A program made the position numbers and the translations under genes. From assembly GCF_023507705.1 (NCBI RefSeq), contig NZ_JALBGD010000011.1, positions 62,001-126,000 of the forward strand: a stretch of DNA of 64,000 nt, read 5' to 3'. The stretch comes from Stappia sp. WLB 29. Lineage in GTDB: Bacteria > Pseudomonadota > Alphaproteobacteria > Rhizobiales > Stappiaceae. The notes beneath the pieces are model-generated. The model was not told where the DNA came from and made no database searches. It saw only the letters and a program-made list of their open reading frames with translations. Positions 9,383 to 19,179 of the stretch are shown in pieces. Each line of letters opens with the position of its first letter. The stretch's first letter is position 1.

Positions 9383-10062
9383 GCGCGGCCGCTGTCGCGG
9401 ATCGTATAGCCGGCGCCGCGCACCGTGTGCAGCAAGGGCCGGTCGAAGTCCTTGTCGATCTTGGCGCGCAGCCGCGAGATATGGACGTCGATCACATTGG
9501 TCTGCGGGTCGAAATGGTATTCCCACACATGCTCGAGCAGCATGGTGCGGGTCACCACCTGGCCGGCATGCTGCATCAGGTATTCCAGCAGGCGGAATTC
9601 GCGCGGCTGCAGCGGAATCTCCTGTCCCGAGCGCGTCACCGTGTGGCTCAGCCGGTCCAGCGTCAGGTCGCCGACCGTGTAGCTGGTCTCCACCTCGCGC
9701 TGGCGCGGCCGGCGACCGAGCGCCTCCACCCGGGCCAGCAGTTCGGAAAAGGCATAGGGCTTGGGCAGATAGTCGTCGCCGCCGGCGCGCAGGCCCGTGA
9801 CCCGGTCGTCGACCTGGCCAAGGGCGGAGAGCACCAGCACCGGCGTGTGGTGGCCTTCTGCGCGCAGGCCGGAAATCAGCGACAGGCCGTCGCGCCGCGG
9901 CAGCATCCTGTCGACAACGAGCACGTCGTAGGGCGCGCTGGTCGCCAGGTCGTAGCCTTCCTCGCCGTCCGCGGCATGGTCGACCACATGGCCCGCCTCG
10001 CGAAAGGCCTTGGCCAGATAGCTCGCCGCTTCCTTGTCGTCCTCGACAATCAGGATCCGCAT
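9379..10062 (-). CDS. OmpR-family response regulator
   Basis: A 227-residue two-domain regulator. The receiver domain has an acidic pocket (VEDD), phospho-acceptor Asp51 in VVDRMLP and the conserved lysine in LPKPYAFSEL. The winged-helix DNA-binding domain covers about 130-225, with LTPREF-like REFRLLEYLM and RGAGYTIRD. The ATG at 10062 has AGAGG upstream. It is coupled to the downstream kinase by an ATGA overlap. Its targets are not visible here. It is separated from the preceding degP gene by a clear terminator, so it is probably transcribed on its own. Confidence 0.9.
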   Translation of the reverse strand: MRILIVEDDKEAASYLAKAFREAGHVVDHAADGEEGYDLATSAPYDVLVVDRMLPRRDGLSLISGLRAEGHHTPVLVLSALGQVDDRVTGLRAGGDDYLPKPYAFSELLARVEALGRRPRQREVETSYTVGDLTLDRLSHTVTRSGQEIPLQPREFRLLEYLMQHAGQVVTRTMLLEHVWEYHFDPQTNVIDVHISRLRAKIDKDFDRPLLHTVRGAGYTIRDSGRA

Positions 10063-10149
10063 GACCTCTTCCGTGTCTCCGGTCTCGGTTTTCAGGCTGG
10101 TTCTGTGTGCTGGGTTTAGCATCGGCAAGAGCTCCCGTCGAACGCGACG

Positions 10150-10180
10150 AAAAAACCCCGGACCGCTGGGCGGCCCGGGG
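10150..10180 (-). terminator. Rho-independent terminator after degP
   Basis: On the minus strand CCCCGG and CCGGGG form a GC stem (10175-10180 with 10156-10161), followed at once by six T (10150-10155). It sits in the 328-bp gap 10063-10390 between degP and the response regulator. I see nothing else in that gap except the regulator's ribosome-binding site. Confidence 0.8.
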
Positions 10181-10390
10181 CTTCGGCCCCCTGGCATGCA
10201 CCTCGTGGCGGTTGCGGACCTGCCCCTGGCATGCCGGTGACCTTCCGGATGACAGGCCGCCCGTCCGGGGGCTTGTCGTCGGATGGCCGCATCCGGTTCG
10301 GCCGGCGGCAGGGCATCCCTCAAGGAGCCCCTGCCGCAGTCGTCGCCCGCGCCGGCGTCGCGGCCGGCGCGGAGATGGCTGTGTTCGCTG

Positions 10391-11929
10391 TCAGCCCTTG
10401 TTCTGCTCGACCGGCACCGCGACGAAGCGCGAAGCCTGGTTGCGCTCGACCCGGAGCAGGACGGACTTGCGGCCGTTCTCGCTGGCACCCTGCACCGCGT
10501 TGGCGACCTCGCCGGGGCTGTTCACCGCCTGGCCCGCCACCTCGAGGATGACGTCGCCGGGCTGCAAGCCCTTCTCGGCCGCGGCGCTGGCGCTCGGAAC
10601 ATCGGTGATCACAACGCCGCGCTCGCCGGCATTCATGGCGCTGGCAGCGGCCAGTTCCACGCCCAGGCTGTCGACGAAGGCCGTGTCCTTGCCGGTCTGC
10701 TGAACGGCCGCGGTCGTCGGACCCTCGTCCTGCAGGCGGCCGAGGGTAACCTTCATCTCCTGCTCGCGGCCATCGCGCCACACGTCGAGGGTCACCTCGG
10801 TGTCCGGCGGATAGGCGGCGATCATCCGGGCAAGATCGCGCGGGCTCTCGACCGGCTGGCCGTCGACGCCAAGGATCGTGTCGCCGGAGCGGATGCCGGC
10901 CTTGCGGGCCGGGCTGTCGCCCTGGGCATCGGCCACGATGGCGCCCTTGGCTTCCTCGAGACCGACGCTCTCGGCGATGTCCTTGGACACCGGCTGGATC
11001 TGCACGCCCAGCCAGCCGCGGACCACCGTGCCGTCGTCCCTCAGGTCCTGGACGATCGCGGTCGCGGTCGAGGCGGGAATCGCGAAGGCGATGCCGACAT
11101 TGCCGCCGGACGGCGAGAAGATCGCGGCATTGACGCCGATCACCTGGCCCTTGACGTTGAAGGCGGGACCGCCGGAATTGCCGCGGTTCACCGGCGCGTC
11201 GATCTGGATGAAGTCGTCATAGGGGCCTGCGCCGATATCGCGGCCGCGAGCCGAGACGATGCCGGCCGTCACCGAACCGCCGAGGCCGAACGGATTGCCG
11301 ACGGCCACGACCCACTCGCCGACCTCCGGCGCGTCGGGGGCGAATTCCACATAGGTGAACTCGCGGCCCTCTCCGTCGACCTTCAGCAGGGCGAGGTCGG
11401 TGCGCTTGTCGGCCCCGATCAGCTTGGCGTCGTACTCCTTGCCGTCATCCATGACGATGGTGAACTCGCTGCCGTTCGACACGACATGCTCGTTGGTCAC
11501 CAGATAGCCGTCGCCGGTGATGAAGAAGCCGGAGCCCTGGCTCATGCCGTGGCGGCGCGGCTGCTGCTCCCGGCGCTGGTCGCCGCCGAACTGCTCGCCG
11601 CCGAACCGGCGGAAGAAGCGCTGCAGCGGATGATCCTGCGGCAGGTCCTCGAAGCCCGGAATGCCCTGACGATTGGACATCATCCGCGGCGTCTCGTCGG
11701 TACGCACGCGCACGCTGACCACCGCCGGCTTGACCGCCGAGACGACGCTCGCAAAGTTCTGCGGCGCCGCGCTCTCCACCCGCACCGGATCGGCGAGGGC
11801 GAACTGGCCCGGCACCACCGTCTGCAGGCTCATCGCGCCGGCAAGGCCGAGCGCCAGGGCACCGGCCGCCAGGCTGGTGCGGCCGCGCGGCAGGCGGCGA
11901 AGGGCCGAGGGGATGTAGGTGTTCGACAT
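10391..11929 (-). CDS. degP: Do/DegP-family periplasmic serine protease
   Basis: A 512-residue HtrA protease and chaperone for misfolded envelope proteins. The N-terminus is basic with a long hydrophobic signal segment ending near LADPVR. The catalytic triad is His148 (TNEHVV), Asp178 (RTDLALL) and Ser252 (GNSGGP). A glutamine/arginine-rich LA-loop-like linker precedes the His. Two PDZ domains follow (about 290-380 and 410-505). It lies next to a two-component system and the cytochrome c maturation genes, as in other rhizobial genomes. The 184-bp gap upstream holds no promoter I can assign firmly. Confidence 0.95.
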   Translation of the reverse strand: MSNTYIPSALRRLPRGRTSLAAGALALGLAGAMSLQTVVPGQFALADPVRVESAAPQNFASVVSAVKPAVVSVRVRTDETPRMMSNRQGIPGFEDLPQDHPLQRFFRRFGGEQFGGDQRREQQPRRHGMSQGSGFFITGDGYLVTNEHVVSNGSEFTIVMDDGKEYDAKLIGADKRTDLALLKVDGEGREFTYVEFAPDAPEVGEWVVAVGNPFGLGGSVTAGIVSARGRDIGAGPYDDFIQIDAPVNRGNSGGPAFNVKGQVIGVNAAIFSPSGGNVGIAFAIPASTATAIVQDLRDDGTVVRGWLGVQIQPVSKDIAESVGLEEAKGAIVADAQGDSPARKAGIRSGDTILGVDGQPVESPRDLARMIAAYPPDTEVTLDVWRDGREQEMKVTLGRLQDEGPTTAAVQQTGKDTAFVDSLGVELAAASAMNAGERGVVITDVPSASAAAEKGLQPGDVILEVAGQAVNSPGEVANAVQGASENGRKSVLLRVERNQASRFVAVPVEQNKG

Positions 11930-12113
11930 GTGTTGCTCTCCACGTCAGGACCCGGACCACTGTCCGGGGGATCAGGAAATCTCGAGCCGGTGGGTCATTC
12001 GCGGGGAAGCGCTCACCGGCTGTCCTGACTGATATGGACCATGTCGCCTTACAGCCGCCTGTCGGCGGGATTAAGCTTTCGTAATGTTGCAGGAAAACAG
12101 TTGGCGTGGCCGC

Positions 12114-13352
12114 TCACGCCTCGCGGGTGACGATCGCGGCCCCGGCCTCGAGCGTGCGGTGCACCGGGCAGCGGTCGGCGATTTCCAGCAGGCGCGCACG
12201 GGTCTGCGCATCCAGATCGCCCTCGATGGCGATCCGCCGCTCGAACCGATCGATCCGCCCTTCCCTCGTGCGGTGTTCCTCGGTGCAGTCCAGGCAATCG
12301 GCGGCATGCACCTTGCCGTGGGTCACCGTTGCGGAGATCCGCTCGACCGCCAGTCCCTTGCGCTCGGCATACATGCGCAACGTCATCACCGTGCAGGCGC
12401 CGAGCGCCGCCGACAGGAAGCCGTAAGGGGACGGGCCGCTGTCGAGACCGCCGACCGCTTCCGGCTCGTCGGCGATCAGCCGATGCCGGCCGGACACCAC
12501 CATCACCTGGAACTTGCCGAGCCCGGTCTCGCTCACCTCGACGCCCTTCGCCTCGGCCTGCGCCGTCTCTGAAGGCGTCTCGAGCGCCTTGCCGATATAG
12601 CGGGTGGCCCAGGCGGCGATGACGCCCGCCGCGTAGGCGGCATCGGCCGGATCGTTCAGCAGGTGATCGGCACTGTCCAGCGACACGAAGCTCTTGGGGT
12701 GCTTTGCCGCCACGAAGATCCGCGTCGCGTTGTCGATGCCGACGGTCTCGTCGCGCGGCGCATGCAGCACGAGCAGCGCCTTGTGCAGGTGAGAGACCCG
12801 CTCGCGCACATTCTGTTCGGCGATGTCGTCGAGGAACTGCTTCTCGATGGTGAAGCGTCGGCCCGCCAGCTCGACCTCCGCACGCCCTTGCGCGCGGATA
12901 AGCTCCAGATCGCCATGGAAGTTCTTGAGAACGTGATCCGCATCGGCGGGCGCTGCGATGGTCGCGACGGCGAGCGCTTCGGGAATCTCGTGCGCGGCCG
13001 CCAGCATCGCGGCTCCGCCCAGCGAGTGGCCGATCAGCAGCTTCGGGGCCTCATGGGTCTCGCGCAGGAAAGCTGCGGCCTTCAGGAGATCGCCCACGTT
13101 GGAAGAGAAGTTGGTGGAGGAGAAATCGCCGCCCGAACCGCCGAGCCCGGTGAAATCGAACCGCAGAACGGCGATACCCTCGCCGGTCAGCGCCTCGGCG
13201 ATCCGCCGCCCCGCCGCCCCGTCCTTGGAGCAGGTGAAGCAGTGGGCGAACAGCGCATACGCGCGCACCGGCCCGCCCGGCAGGTCGAGCCGGGCGGAGA
13301 GCTCCGCGCCGTTATGGCCCTCGAAGGTCAGTCGGATTGGCTGTGCGGGCAT
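12114..13352 (-). CDS. Bifunctional alpha/beta hydrolase-OsmC fusion protein
   Basis: A 412-residue fusion. Residues about 1-255 form an alpha/beta hydrolase with nucleophile motif GHSLGG, an oxyanion region AHCFTC and a C-terminal SADHLL carrying the likely catalytic His. Residues about 275-410 form an OsmC/Ohr-like domain with two conserved cysteines (GACTVMTLRMYAERKG and DRCPVHRTLE), typical of thiol peroxidases that reduce organic hydroperoxides. The fused form is a recognised family. ATG 13352 was chosen because GGAGAG lies upstream; an upstream methionine at 13433 has no such support. The physiological substrate is unknown. Confidence 0.9.
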   Translation of the reverse strand: MPAQPIRLTFEGHNGAELSARLDLPGGPVRAYALFAHCFTCSKDGAAGRRIAEALTGEGIAVLRFDFTGLGGSGGDFSSTNFSSNVGDLLKAAAFLRETHEAPKLLIGHSLGGAAMLAAAHEIPEALAVATIAAPADADHVLKNFHGDLELIRAQGRAEVELAGRRFTIEKQFLDDIAEQNVRERVSHLHKALLVLHAPRDETVGIDNATRIFVAAKHPKSFVSLDSADHLLNDPADAAYAAGVIAAWATRYIGKALETPSETAQAEAKGVEVSETGLGKFQVMVVSGRHRLIADEPEAVGGLDSGPSPYGFLSAALGACTVMTLRMYAERKGLAVERISATVTHGKVHAADCLDCTEEHRTREGRIDRFERRIAIEGDLDAQTRARLLEIADRCPVHRTLEAGAAIVTREA

Positions 13353-13448
13353 GCGGCTCTCCGTTCGTTGGTCGCCTTCGTCGTTCGGAACGCGGGTCTC
13401 GTTCGAAGCCCGCGCCGACGCCCAACAGACCACGAAACCGGGAGCGGA

Positions 13449-13943
13449 TCACGCCTGCTTGTCGCGGGAGAGGATCCGGTCCAGTTCGGCCTGCTCCTCG
13501 CCGCTCAGCCGCGTCGCGCCGCTGGCGGCGACGGGAGCGGCCCCGCGGCGGCGCCGGGCTCCGAGAAACAGCACCACGATGCCGATGAGCAGCGCCAGCG
13601 GCGCCAGGCCCCACAGCGCCACCGTCTGCAGCGACAGGCGCGGCTTCAGCAGCACGAACTCGCCGTAGCGGGCGACCAGGAAGTCGACCACCTCCGCATT
13701 CGTGTCGCCGGCGACGAGCCGCTCGCGCACCAGGATGCGCAGGTCCTTGGCGAGCGGCGCATCGCTGTCGTCGATGGACTGATTCTGGCAGACCATGCAG
13801 CGCAGTTCGGCGGACAGTTCCCGGGCGCGGTGTTCCAGCACCGGATCGTCGAGCACCTCGTCGGGCGCCACCGCATGGGCTGCCGGCAGGGCGGCAGCCA
13901 GCATGGCGAGCGCAAGGATCAGCCGTCGCAGGACCCGCATCAT
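13449..13943 (-). CDS. ccmH: Cytochrome c-type biogenesis protein CcmH/CycL
   Basis: A 164-residue membrane-anchored thioredoxin-like protein of the heme-lyase module. It has a signal peptide (about 1-24), the LRCMVCQN motif whose CxxC pair reduces apocytochrome c, and a single TM helix near residues 107-127. The start ATG overlaps the ccmF stop by one base (TGATG), so translation is coupled. It is the last gene of the ccmI-ccmE-ccmF-ccmH run. Confidence 0.93.
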   Translation of the reverse strand: MMRVLRRLILALAMLAAALPAAHAVAPDEVLDDPVLEHRARELSAELRCMVCQNQSIDDSDAPLAKDLRILVRERLVAGDTNAEVVDFLVARYGEFVLLKPRLSLQTVALWGLAPLALLIGIVVLFLGARRRRGAAPVAASGATRLSGEEQAELDRILSRDKQA

Positions 13944-15931
13944 CAGTCGCCCCCCTGCCCGGCAGCCGCCATCTTGCGCCGCGCCGGCTTCGGTGCGCCG
14001 ACCCGCAGCCTGCGGTCGAACAGCGACAGCACGCCACCGAAGCTCATCACCAGGCAGCCGATCCAGATCAAGGTCACCAGCGGCTTGTGATAGAGGCGGA
14101 TGTCGGCGCCGCCGTCGGAATGCACCTCGCCGATGGAGACATAGACCTGCGACAGGCCGAAGGTGACGATGCCCGCCTCGGTCGTCGGCATCTGCCGAGC
14201 GGTGTAGAGGCGCTTGGCCGGATCGGCCACGGCCACCTGCCGGCCTTCGCGATAGATATCGAAATGGCCGACATCGTCGACATAGTTGGGGCCGGTGCGG
14301 CGCGCCAGTCCGGAGAAATTCAGCGTGTAATCGGCGATCTCCACGCTCTCGCCCGGCCGGATGGTCAGCACCTTCTCTTCCTGGAAGGCGGAAACGGCGA
14401 CGACGCCGAGCAGCGTCAGGCCGATGCCCGCGTGACCGAAGGCCGTGCCCCAGGCGGACTTCGGCAGGCCGACGAGCCGGGCCAAACCCGTCGACAGGCC
14501 GACATCGCCGAAGCGGGCGCGCGACAGGATCTCGGCCACCGCAGCGCAGATCACCCAGACGGCAAGGCCGACGCCGAGCGCGGCGGGAACCCGGTCCGTG
14601 CCCTGCCACCAGGCGCTGACCAGGATCGCGACGAGCGCAAGACCGGCGACCGCGTAGAGCCGCTGGCCGACGGCGGCGAGATCGCCGCGCTTCCAGGCCA
14701 GGAACGGCCCGAACGGCATCGCCATCAGCAGCGGGATCATCAGCGGCCCGAAGGTCAGGTTGAAGAAGGGCGGTCCGACCGAGATCTTCTCGCCCGTCAG
14801 CACTTCCAGCACCAACGGATAGAGCGTGCCGACCAGAACGGCCGCGGTCGCCACCGTCAGCAGCAGGTTGTTCAGCACCAGCGCGCCCTCGCGGCTGACC
14901 GGTGCGAACAGACCGCCCTGCTTCAGCAGCGGCGCACGCCAGGCATAGAGCGCCAGCGAGCCGCCGATGAACAGCACGAGAATGCCGAGGATGAAGGTAC
15001 CGCGTGCCGGATCGGTGGCGAAGGCATGCACGCTGGTCAGCACGCCGGAGCGCACCAGGAAGGTGCCGAGCAGCGACAGCGAGAAGGTGAGGATGGCAAG
15101 CAGCACCGTCCAGACTTTCAGCGCCCCGCGCTTTTCCATCACGATGGCGGAGTGCAGCAACGCCGTGCCGGCAAGCCAGGGCATGAAGGAGGCGTTCTCG
15201 ACCGGATCCCAGAACCAGTAGCCGCCCCAGCCGAGCTCGTAATAGGCCCAGTAGGAGCCCATGGCGATGCCGAGCGTCAGGAACACCCAAGCGAGCAGCG
15301 TCCACGGCCGCACCCAGCGGGCCCAGGCGGCATCGACCCGGCCGAGGATCAGCGCGGCGATGGCGAAGGAGAAGACGATGGAAAAGCCGACATAGCCGAC
15401 ATAGAGCAGCGGCGGATGGACCGCGAGGCCGATATCCTGGAGGATCGGATTGAGGTCGTTGCCCTCCATCGGCGCCGGCGACGCACGCACGAACGGGTTG
15501 GACGTCGACAGCATGAACAGCAGGAAGGCGGCCGTCACCCAGCCCTGCACGCCCAGCGTCGCGGCCTTGAGCTCCATCGGGATGTTGCGGCCGAAGGCGG
15601 CGACCAGCGCGCCGAACAGCACCAGGATCAAAACCCACAGGAGCAGCGAGCCCTCGTGATTGCCCCAAACGCCGGTGATCTTGTAGAGGGTGGGCTTGGC
15701 CGAATGGGAGTTCTCGATCACGTTCACGACCGAGAAATCGGAGACCATGTAGGCCTGCATGAGGGCTGCGAAGGCGATGCCGACGAGCAGGAACTGCATG
15801 CCTGCGACGGGCGGCGCCACCGCCATCAGCCGGCGGTCGCTCGTGACCGCGCCCCAGACCGGCACGACGCTCTGCAGCGCCGACAGAACGAAGGCCAGAA
15901 TCAGCGCGAAATGGCCGATCTCGATGATCAT
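13943..15931 (-). CDS. ccmF: Cytochrome c-type biogenesis protein CcmF/CycK
   Basis: A 662-residue polytopic inner-membrane protein with about 14-15 TM helices. It is the core of the heme-ligation complex that attaches heme to apocytochrome c in the periplasm. The tryptophan-rich WWD domain is visible around GWGGYWFWDPVENASFMPW, and another conserved block reads GVWGNHEGSLLLWV. Conserved histidines near TMs probably hold heme b. Length and order (after ccmE, before ccmH) are typical of system I maturation operons in Alphaproteobacteria. Confidence 0.95.
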   Translation of the reverse strand: MIIEIGHFALILAFVLSALQSVVPVWGAVTSDRRLMAVAPPVAGMQFLLVGIAFAALMQAYMVSDFSVVNVIENSHSAKPTLYKITGVWGNHEGSLLLWVLILVLFGALVAAFGRNIPMELKAATLGVQGWVTAAFLLFMLSTSNPFVRASPAPMEGNDLNPILQDIGLAVHPPLLYVGYVGFSIVFSFAIAALILGRVDAAWARWVRPWTLLAWVFLTLGIAMGSYWAYYELGWGGYWFWDPVENASFMPWLAGTALLHSAIVMEKRGALKVWTVLLAILTFSLSLLGTFLVRSGVLTSVHAFATDPARGTFILGILVLFIGGSLALYAWRAPLLKQGGLFAPVSREGALVLNNLLLTVATAAVLVGTLYPLVLEVLTGEKISVGPPFFNLTFGPLMIPLLMAMPFGPFLAWKRGDLAAVGQRLYAVAGLALVAILVSAWWQGTDRVPAALGVGLAVWVICAAVAEILSRARFGDVGLSTGLARLVGLPKSAWGTAFGHAGIGLTLLGVVAVSAFQEEKVLTIRPGESVEIADYTLNFSGLARRTGPNYVDDVGHFDIYREGRQVAVADPAKRLYTARQMPTTEAGIVTFGLSQVYVSIGEVHSDGGADIRLYHKPLVTLIWIGCLVMSFGGVLSLFDRRLRVGAPKPARRKMAAAGQGGD

Positions 15932-15993
15932 ACCGGATCGTCTCCCTCAAATCGGCAGGCCGGAAGGCCCGCGCGCGGCCGGATCGCTGCCGG

Positions 15994-16431
15994 CTATTCC
16001 TCGCCCTGCCAGACGCCCTTGCCCTTGAGGGCTTCGGCGACTTCCTTGGGCATGTAGTTCTCGTCGTGCTTGGCCAGCACGTTGTCGGCGTGGAACCAGC
16101 CGTCGCCCTTCATCACGCCTTCGGTGACGACGCCCTGCCCCTCGCGGAACAGGTCCGGCAGCAGGCCGACATAGACGACCTTGACGCTTTCGACCGTGTC
16201 GGTCACGGCAAAACGCACCTCGGCATTGGCGCCGCGCTCGACGCTGCCCTCCTCGACGAGACCGCCGAGACGGATGCGCTGACCGTCCGGCAGCTGCTTG
16301 CCGACGATGTCGCTGGGGCTCTGGAAAAAGACGATCTGGTCGTTCAGCGCCACGAGGATCAGCCCGACCGCAACGGCGAGCACGCCGCCTGCGGCTGCGA
16401 TCATCGTCATGCGTCTTTGCTTGCGGGTCAT
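15994..16431 (-). CDS. ccmE: Cytochrome c-type biogenesis heme chaperone CcmE/CycJ
   Basis: A 145-residue periplasmic heme chaperone anchored by one N-terminal helix (about 9-30). The OB-fold domain carries the covalent heme-binding motif VLAKHDENYMP, with the His and the following Tyr as in the family. ATG 16431 gives the usual MTRKQRR start; the frame is open further upstream, but that would add 34 atypical residues overlapping ccmI. It lies between ccmI and ccmF in the same direction. Confidence 0.95.
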   Translation of the reverse strand: MTRKQRRMTMIAAAGGVLAVAVGLILVALNDQIVFFQSPSDIVGKQLPDGQRIRLGGLVEEGSVERGANAEVRFAVTDTVESVKVVYVGLLPDLFREGQGVVTEGVMKGDGWFHADNVLAKHDENYMPKEVAEALKGKGVWQGEE

Positions 16432-16471
16432 CTTGCTTCGTCCGTTCCCGTGGCTAACCAGGCCGTGCCGC

Positions 16472-17635
16472 TCAGGAGCCTTCGCCCAGCTCGCGGGCCA
16501 GGTCCCGAATGCCAGCGGCGGCAGTCGGGTCATCCTTCAGCGCCTCGCCGGCGCGCGCAATGACCTGGCGCAAACGCTCGCGCTCGCCGAGCACGTCCAG
16601 GGCGCGCATCAACTGCATCCATTCCTGGGCGCTGCCGCCGTCCGCGGCAAGTCGCGCGTCCAGCCCGTCGACCATCGAGCGGATCATCTGCTGGCGGTCG
16701 TCCGTGCTCAGCTCTTCCGCCGCCTCGATCTGCTCGCGCGACGGCCCGGCCACATCCGCTGCGGCCGGTGCCGGCGTCTCGACGCCGAGCTTGGCCAGCT
16801 CCATGCGCACGGCCTCGGCCCAGGCCTCGCCGCCCTGCGCATCGGCCAGCAGCGACTGCCAGGCGGCGATCGCCTCGTCCTTGCGGTTTTCCTGGGTCAG
16901 CGCCAGCGCCAGGAAGAAGCGCGGCTTCACCGCCTTCGCATCCATCGCCACCGCCCGTTCGAAGGCAGCATGCGCCTCGGCGCTGACGATACCGTTGTTG
17001 GCGACGACCAGCGCCTCGCCCCGGTCGGTCTCGCGCCGCACATCCGAGCCCAGCAGGCGGATGGCTCTCGCATAGGCGGCGGCCGCGTCCTGCGGCCGGC
17101 CCATGCGCATATAGACGGGCGCCACCACGTCCCAGCCGCGCCCGTCCTCGGGATTGTCGGCCAGATGCCGCTCGACGCGCGCCACCAGGTCCGGCAGCGA
17201 ACGGCCCTGGGCAGGGTCCTCGAGTCGGGCAGACAGCGGCAAATCGGGAAGATCGGGGGAGCCGTACACGACATAGGCTCCCACGGCTGCGAGCGGCACC
17301 ATGACGAGCGCGGCCGCCTGCACCAGGCGCAGCCGCGTGGCGCCGCCCTTGGCGGCAGCGTCCGCGGCGGCAGGCGCCGTTCCGCTGTCGCGTTGCGCCT
17401 CGCGATCGGCCGCGATCAGCCGGCGGGCGATCTCGGTCCGCGCGGCCTGCGCCGCTTCCTGCGAGATCAGGCCGCGGTCGAGGTCGCGGTCCACCTCGGC
17501 GAGCTGCGACTTGTAGACCTCGGCGTCGTGCAGGGCGGCGGCCGTTGCGGCGCCGCGTCCGGCACGGGCCAGCGGGACAAGCACGGCCAGCGCCGCCAGT
17601 ACGGTGAGCAGGGAAAAGGCGATCCAAAGCGTCAT
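16472..17635 (-). CDS. ccmI: Cytochrome c-type biogenesis protein CcmI/CycH
   Basis: A 387-residue apocytochrome c chaperone. TM1 is at residues 3-22, a leucine-zipper-like cytoplasmic loop spans about 35-75, TM2 lies near 104-124, and a periplasmic TPR domain with repeats fills the rest (for example GWDVVAPVYMRMGRPQDAAAAY). It delivers apocytochrome c to CcmF/CcmH. It is the first gene of the maturation run; the DUF2336 gene lies 122 bp upstream in the same direction. Confidence 0.93.
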   Translation of the reverse strand: MTLWIAFSLLTVLAALAVLVPLARAGRGAATAAALHDAEVYKSQLAEVDRDLDRGLISQEAAQAARTEIARRLIAADREAQRDSGTAPAAADAAAKGGATRLRLVQAAALVMVPLAAVGAYVVYGSPDLPDLPLSARLEDPAQGRSLPDLVARVERHLADNPEDGRGWDVVAPVYMRMGRPQDAAAAYARAIRLLGSDVRRETDRGEALVVANNGIVSAEAHAAFERAVAMDAKAVKPRFFLALALTQENRKDEAIAAWQSLLADAQGGEAWAEAVRMELAKLGVETPAPAAADVAGPSREQIEAAEELSTDDRQQMIRSMVDGLDARLAADGGSAQEWMQLMRALDVLGERERLRQVIARAGEALKDDPTAAAGIRDLARELGEGS

Positions 17636-17757
17636 GAAGGGGATATAGACCGTGCCTCGCGCATTTCCGCAAGTATTTGCGGCCTGTGACAGGCGGTCGC
17701 GCCGCCCCCGGCCTCTTCACGAAACCGTCAGCTGCCGCCCTGTCCCCGGCAGCTTCC

Positions 17758-19179
17758 TCAGGAGGCCGCCTGCCGCGTCTCCTGCTTGGGCTTGGGCTTG
17801 GGCGTCAGCGCGGCCTTGCGGCTGCGCCGCAACTGGTCTGCATAATCCTTGCCGTAGAACGCCTCGCACAGGTCGATGGCGATATCGACGGCGAGCAGGT
17901 GCGCCTTGCGGTCCTCCTCGCGCGCGGCGGCCAGCGAGGCGAGCAGCGAGCGGGTCTTGATGTCGAGCGACTGGTCCAGCGCATGGCGGGTGCGCGCGGT
18001 GATCTCGTTGACGGCAAGGTTCTCCGCCGCATCGCGCATCTTGTTGACCAGCATGATGCCGCGATGCGCCTCTTCCAGCAGCACCACATCCACCTCCGGC
18101 TCCGTGCCGGGCGCGACCTTCGGCACCACCAGCAGCCGGCGGATGCTGCCGGTCGCAGCTTCCAGTTCGCGCGCCACCAGCGCCGACAGCTGCCGCCGCG
18201 TCTCGGCGACCCGCTTGTGCCAGGCCGGCTTTTCCATCAGGTCGAACTGGCGGTCGAGCACCTTGACGATGCGGGTATAGGCGTCGATGGCGCCGGACAG
18301 CTTCAGGTTGGTGCAATCGCCGCAGCCGATGCCGGCGTATCGCTCGACTTCGGACAGGGCCATCTCGGCGAAGACCGAATAGCTGCTCTCGGAGATCTTG
18401 CGGATCGACATGGAGCCGGCGAGCGCAGCCGCGAGAGACAGCATCGATTCGGGCGCCTCGACCCGGCTGAGCACGACGGCCGCGATCAGCGCGCGTTCCT
18501 CGACGTGCCGGTCGGTCACCGCCTTGATGCGGGTCAGCGACGGGCTGCCCGGCTTGAAGTCCCATTCCGTCAGCCGCTCCGGCAGGCTTTCGCGCAGGGC
18601 CTCCAGCCAGGCGCCCTCCCGGAAGGCGGCGACGAGGTCCTCCACGTCGCGCAGCGCTCGTTCGCCCCCCACCAGCATGCTGATCTTCTGGTGCGCCCGG
18701 TCGTCCGCATGCGCCTCCGCCAGAGCCTTTTCCATCGGAGGAAGCACGTTGCGGCGGAGCGAAACGGCCTGCTCGATCACCTCGTCCGGCTCGGTCTCCA
18801 GACGGCGGCTGATCTCCAGCGCCACGCTGACCCTGTCGGGCGCGATGTCGCGAGCGATCCAGGTCCAGATCTGCGGCAGGCTCGAGCGGGTGATCCGGCC
18901 GCGCTCCTTGCTGGGCAGCATCTCGGTCACCAGCATATCCTCGACCGGTGCGAAGAACAGGCGCTGCAGCCAGTTCTCGCGCGGCTCGGCATCGAGCACG
19001 ATGCCGGCGTCCGGACGCACCGCGCTGAGGCAAGCATCGAGAATCAGGTCGAGATGGGGATCGTCGGATCCGCGCGCGCGCGCGCCCTCCAGGCCGCGCA
19101 AGAGGGTCTGCACAGCGCGGGGCGACAAAGCTTGCAGATAGGATCGGATCTTTTCCGTCAAAAGGTGCCGGTCAGGCAT
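17758..19179 (-). CDS. DUF2336 domain-containing protein
   Basis: A 473-residue soluble protein with helical HEAT-like repeats across the N-terminal two thirds (ARGREL-, RDIAPDRVSVALEISRRLETEPDEVIEQ-type segments), the pattern of alphaproteobacterial DUF2336 proteins. An unusual CxxC motif in GIGCGDCTNLK sits at about residues 292-302. The C-terminus is very basic (RRSRKAALTPKPKPKQE). No enzyme motif is seen and the function is unknown. It lies upstream of ccmI; a second, divergent DUF2336 protein is at 55121-56392. Confidence 0.75.
   Translation of the reverse strand: MPDRHLLTEKIRSYLQALSPRAVQTLLRGLEGARARGSDDPHLDLILDACLSAVRPDAGIVLDAEPRENWLQRLFFAPVEDMLVTEMLPSKERGRITRSSLPQIWTWIARDIAPDRVSVALEISRRLETEPDEVIEQAVSLRRNVLPPMEKALAEAHADDRAHQKISMLVGGERALRDVEDLVAAFREGAWLEALRESLPERLTEWDFKPGSPSLTRIKAVTDRHVEERALIAAVVLSRVEAPESMLSLAAALAGSMSIRKISESSYSVFAEMALSEVERYAGIGCGDCTNLKLSGAIDAYTRIVKVLDRQFDLMEKPAWHKRVAETRRQLSALVARELEAATGSIRRLLVVPKVAPGTEPEVDVVLLEEAHRGIMLVNKMRDAAENLAVNEITARTRHALDQSLDIKTRSLLASLAAAREEDRKAHLLAVDIAIDLCEAFYGKDYADQLRRSRKAALTPKPKPKQETRQAAS

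Noticed and set aside
12071-12085. Second CtrA box (TTAA-N7-TAAT) upstream of degP
   Set aside because: The right half does not match TTAA and degP is not a typical CtrA target.
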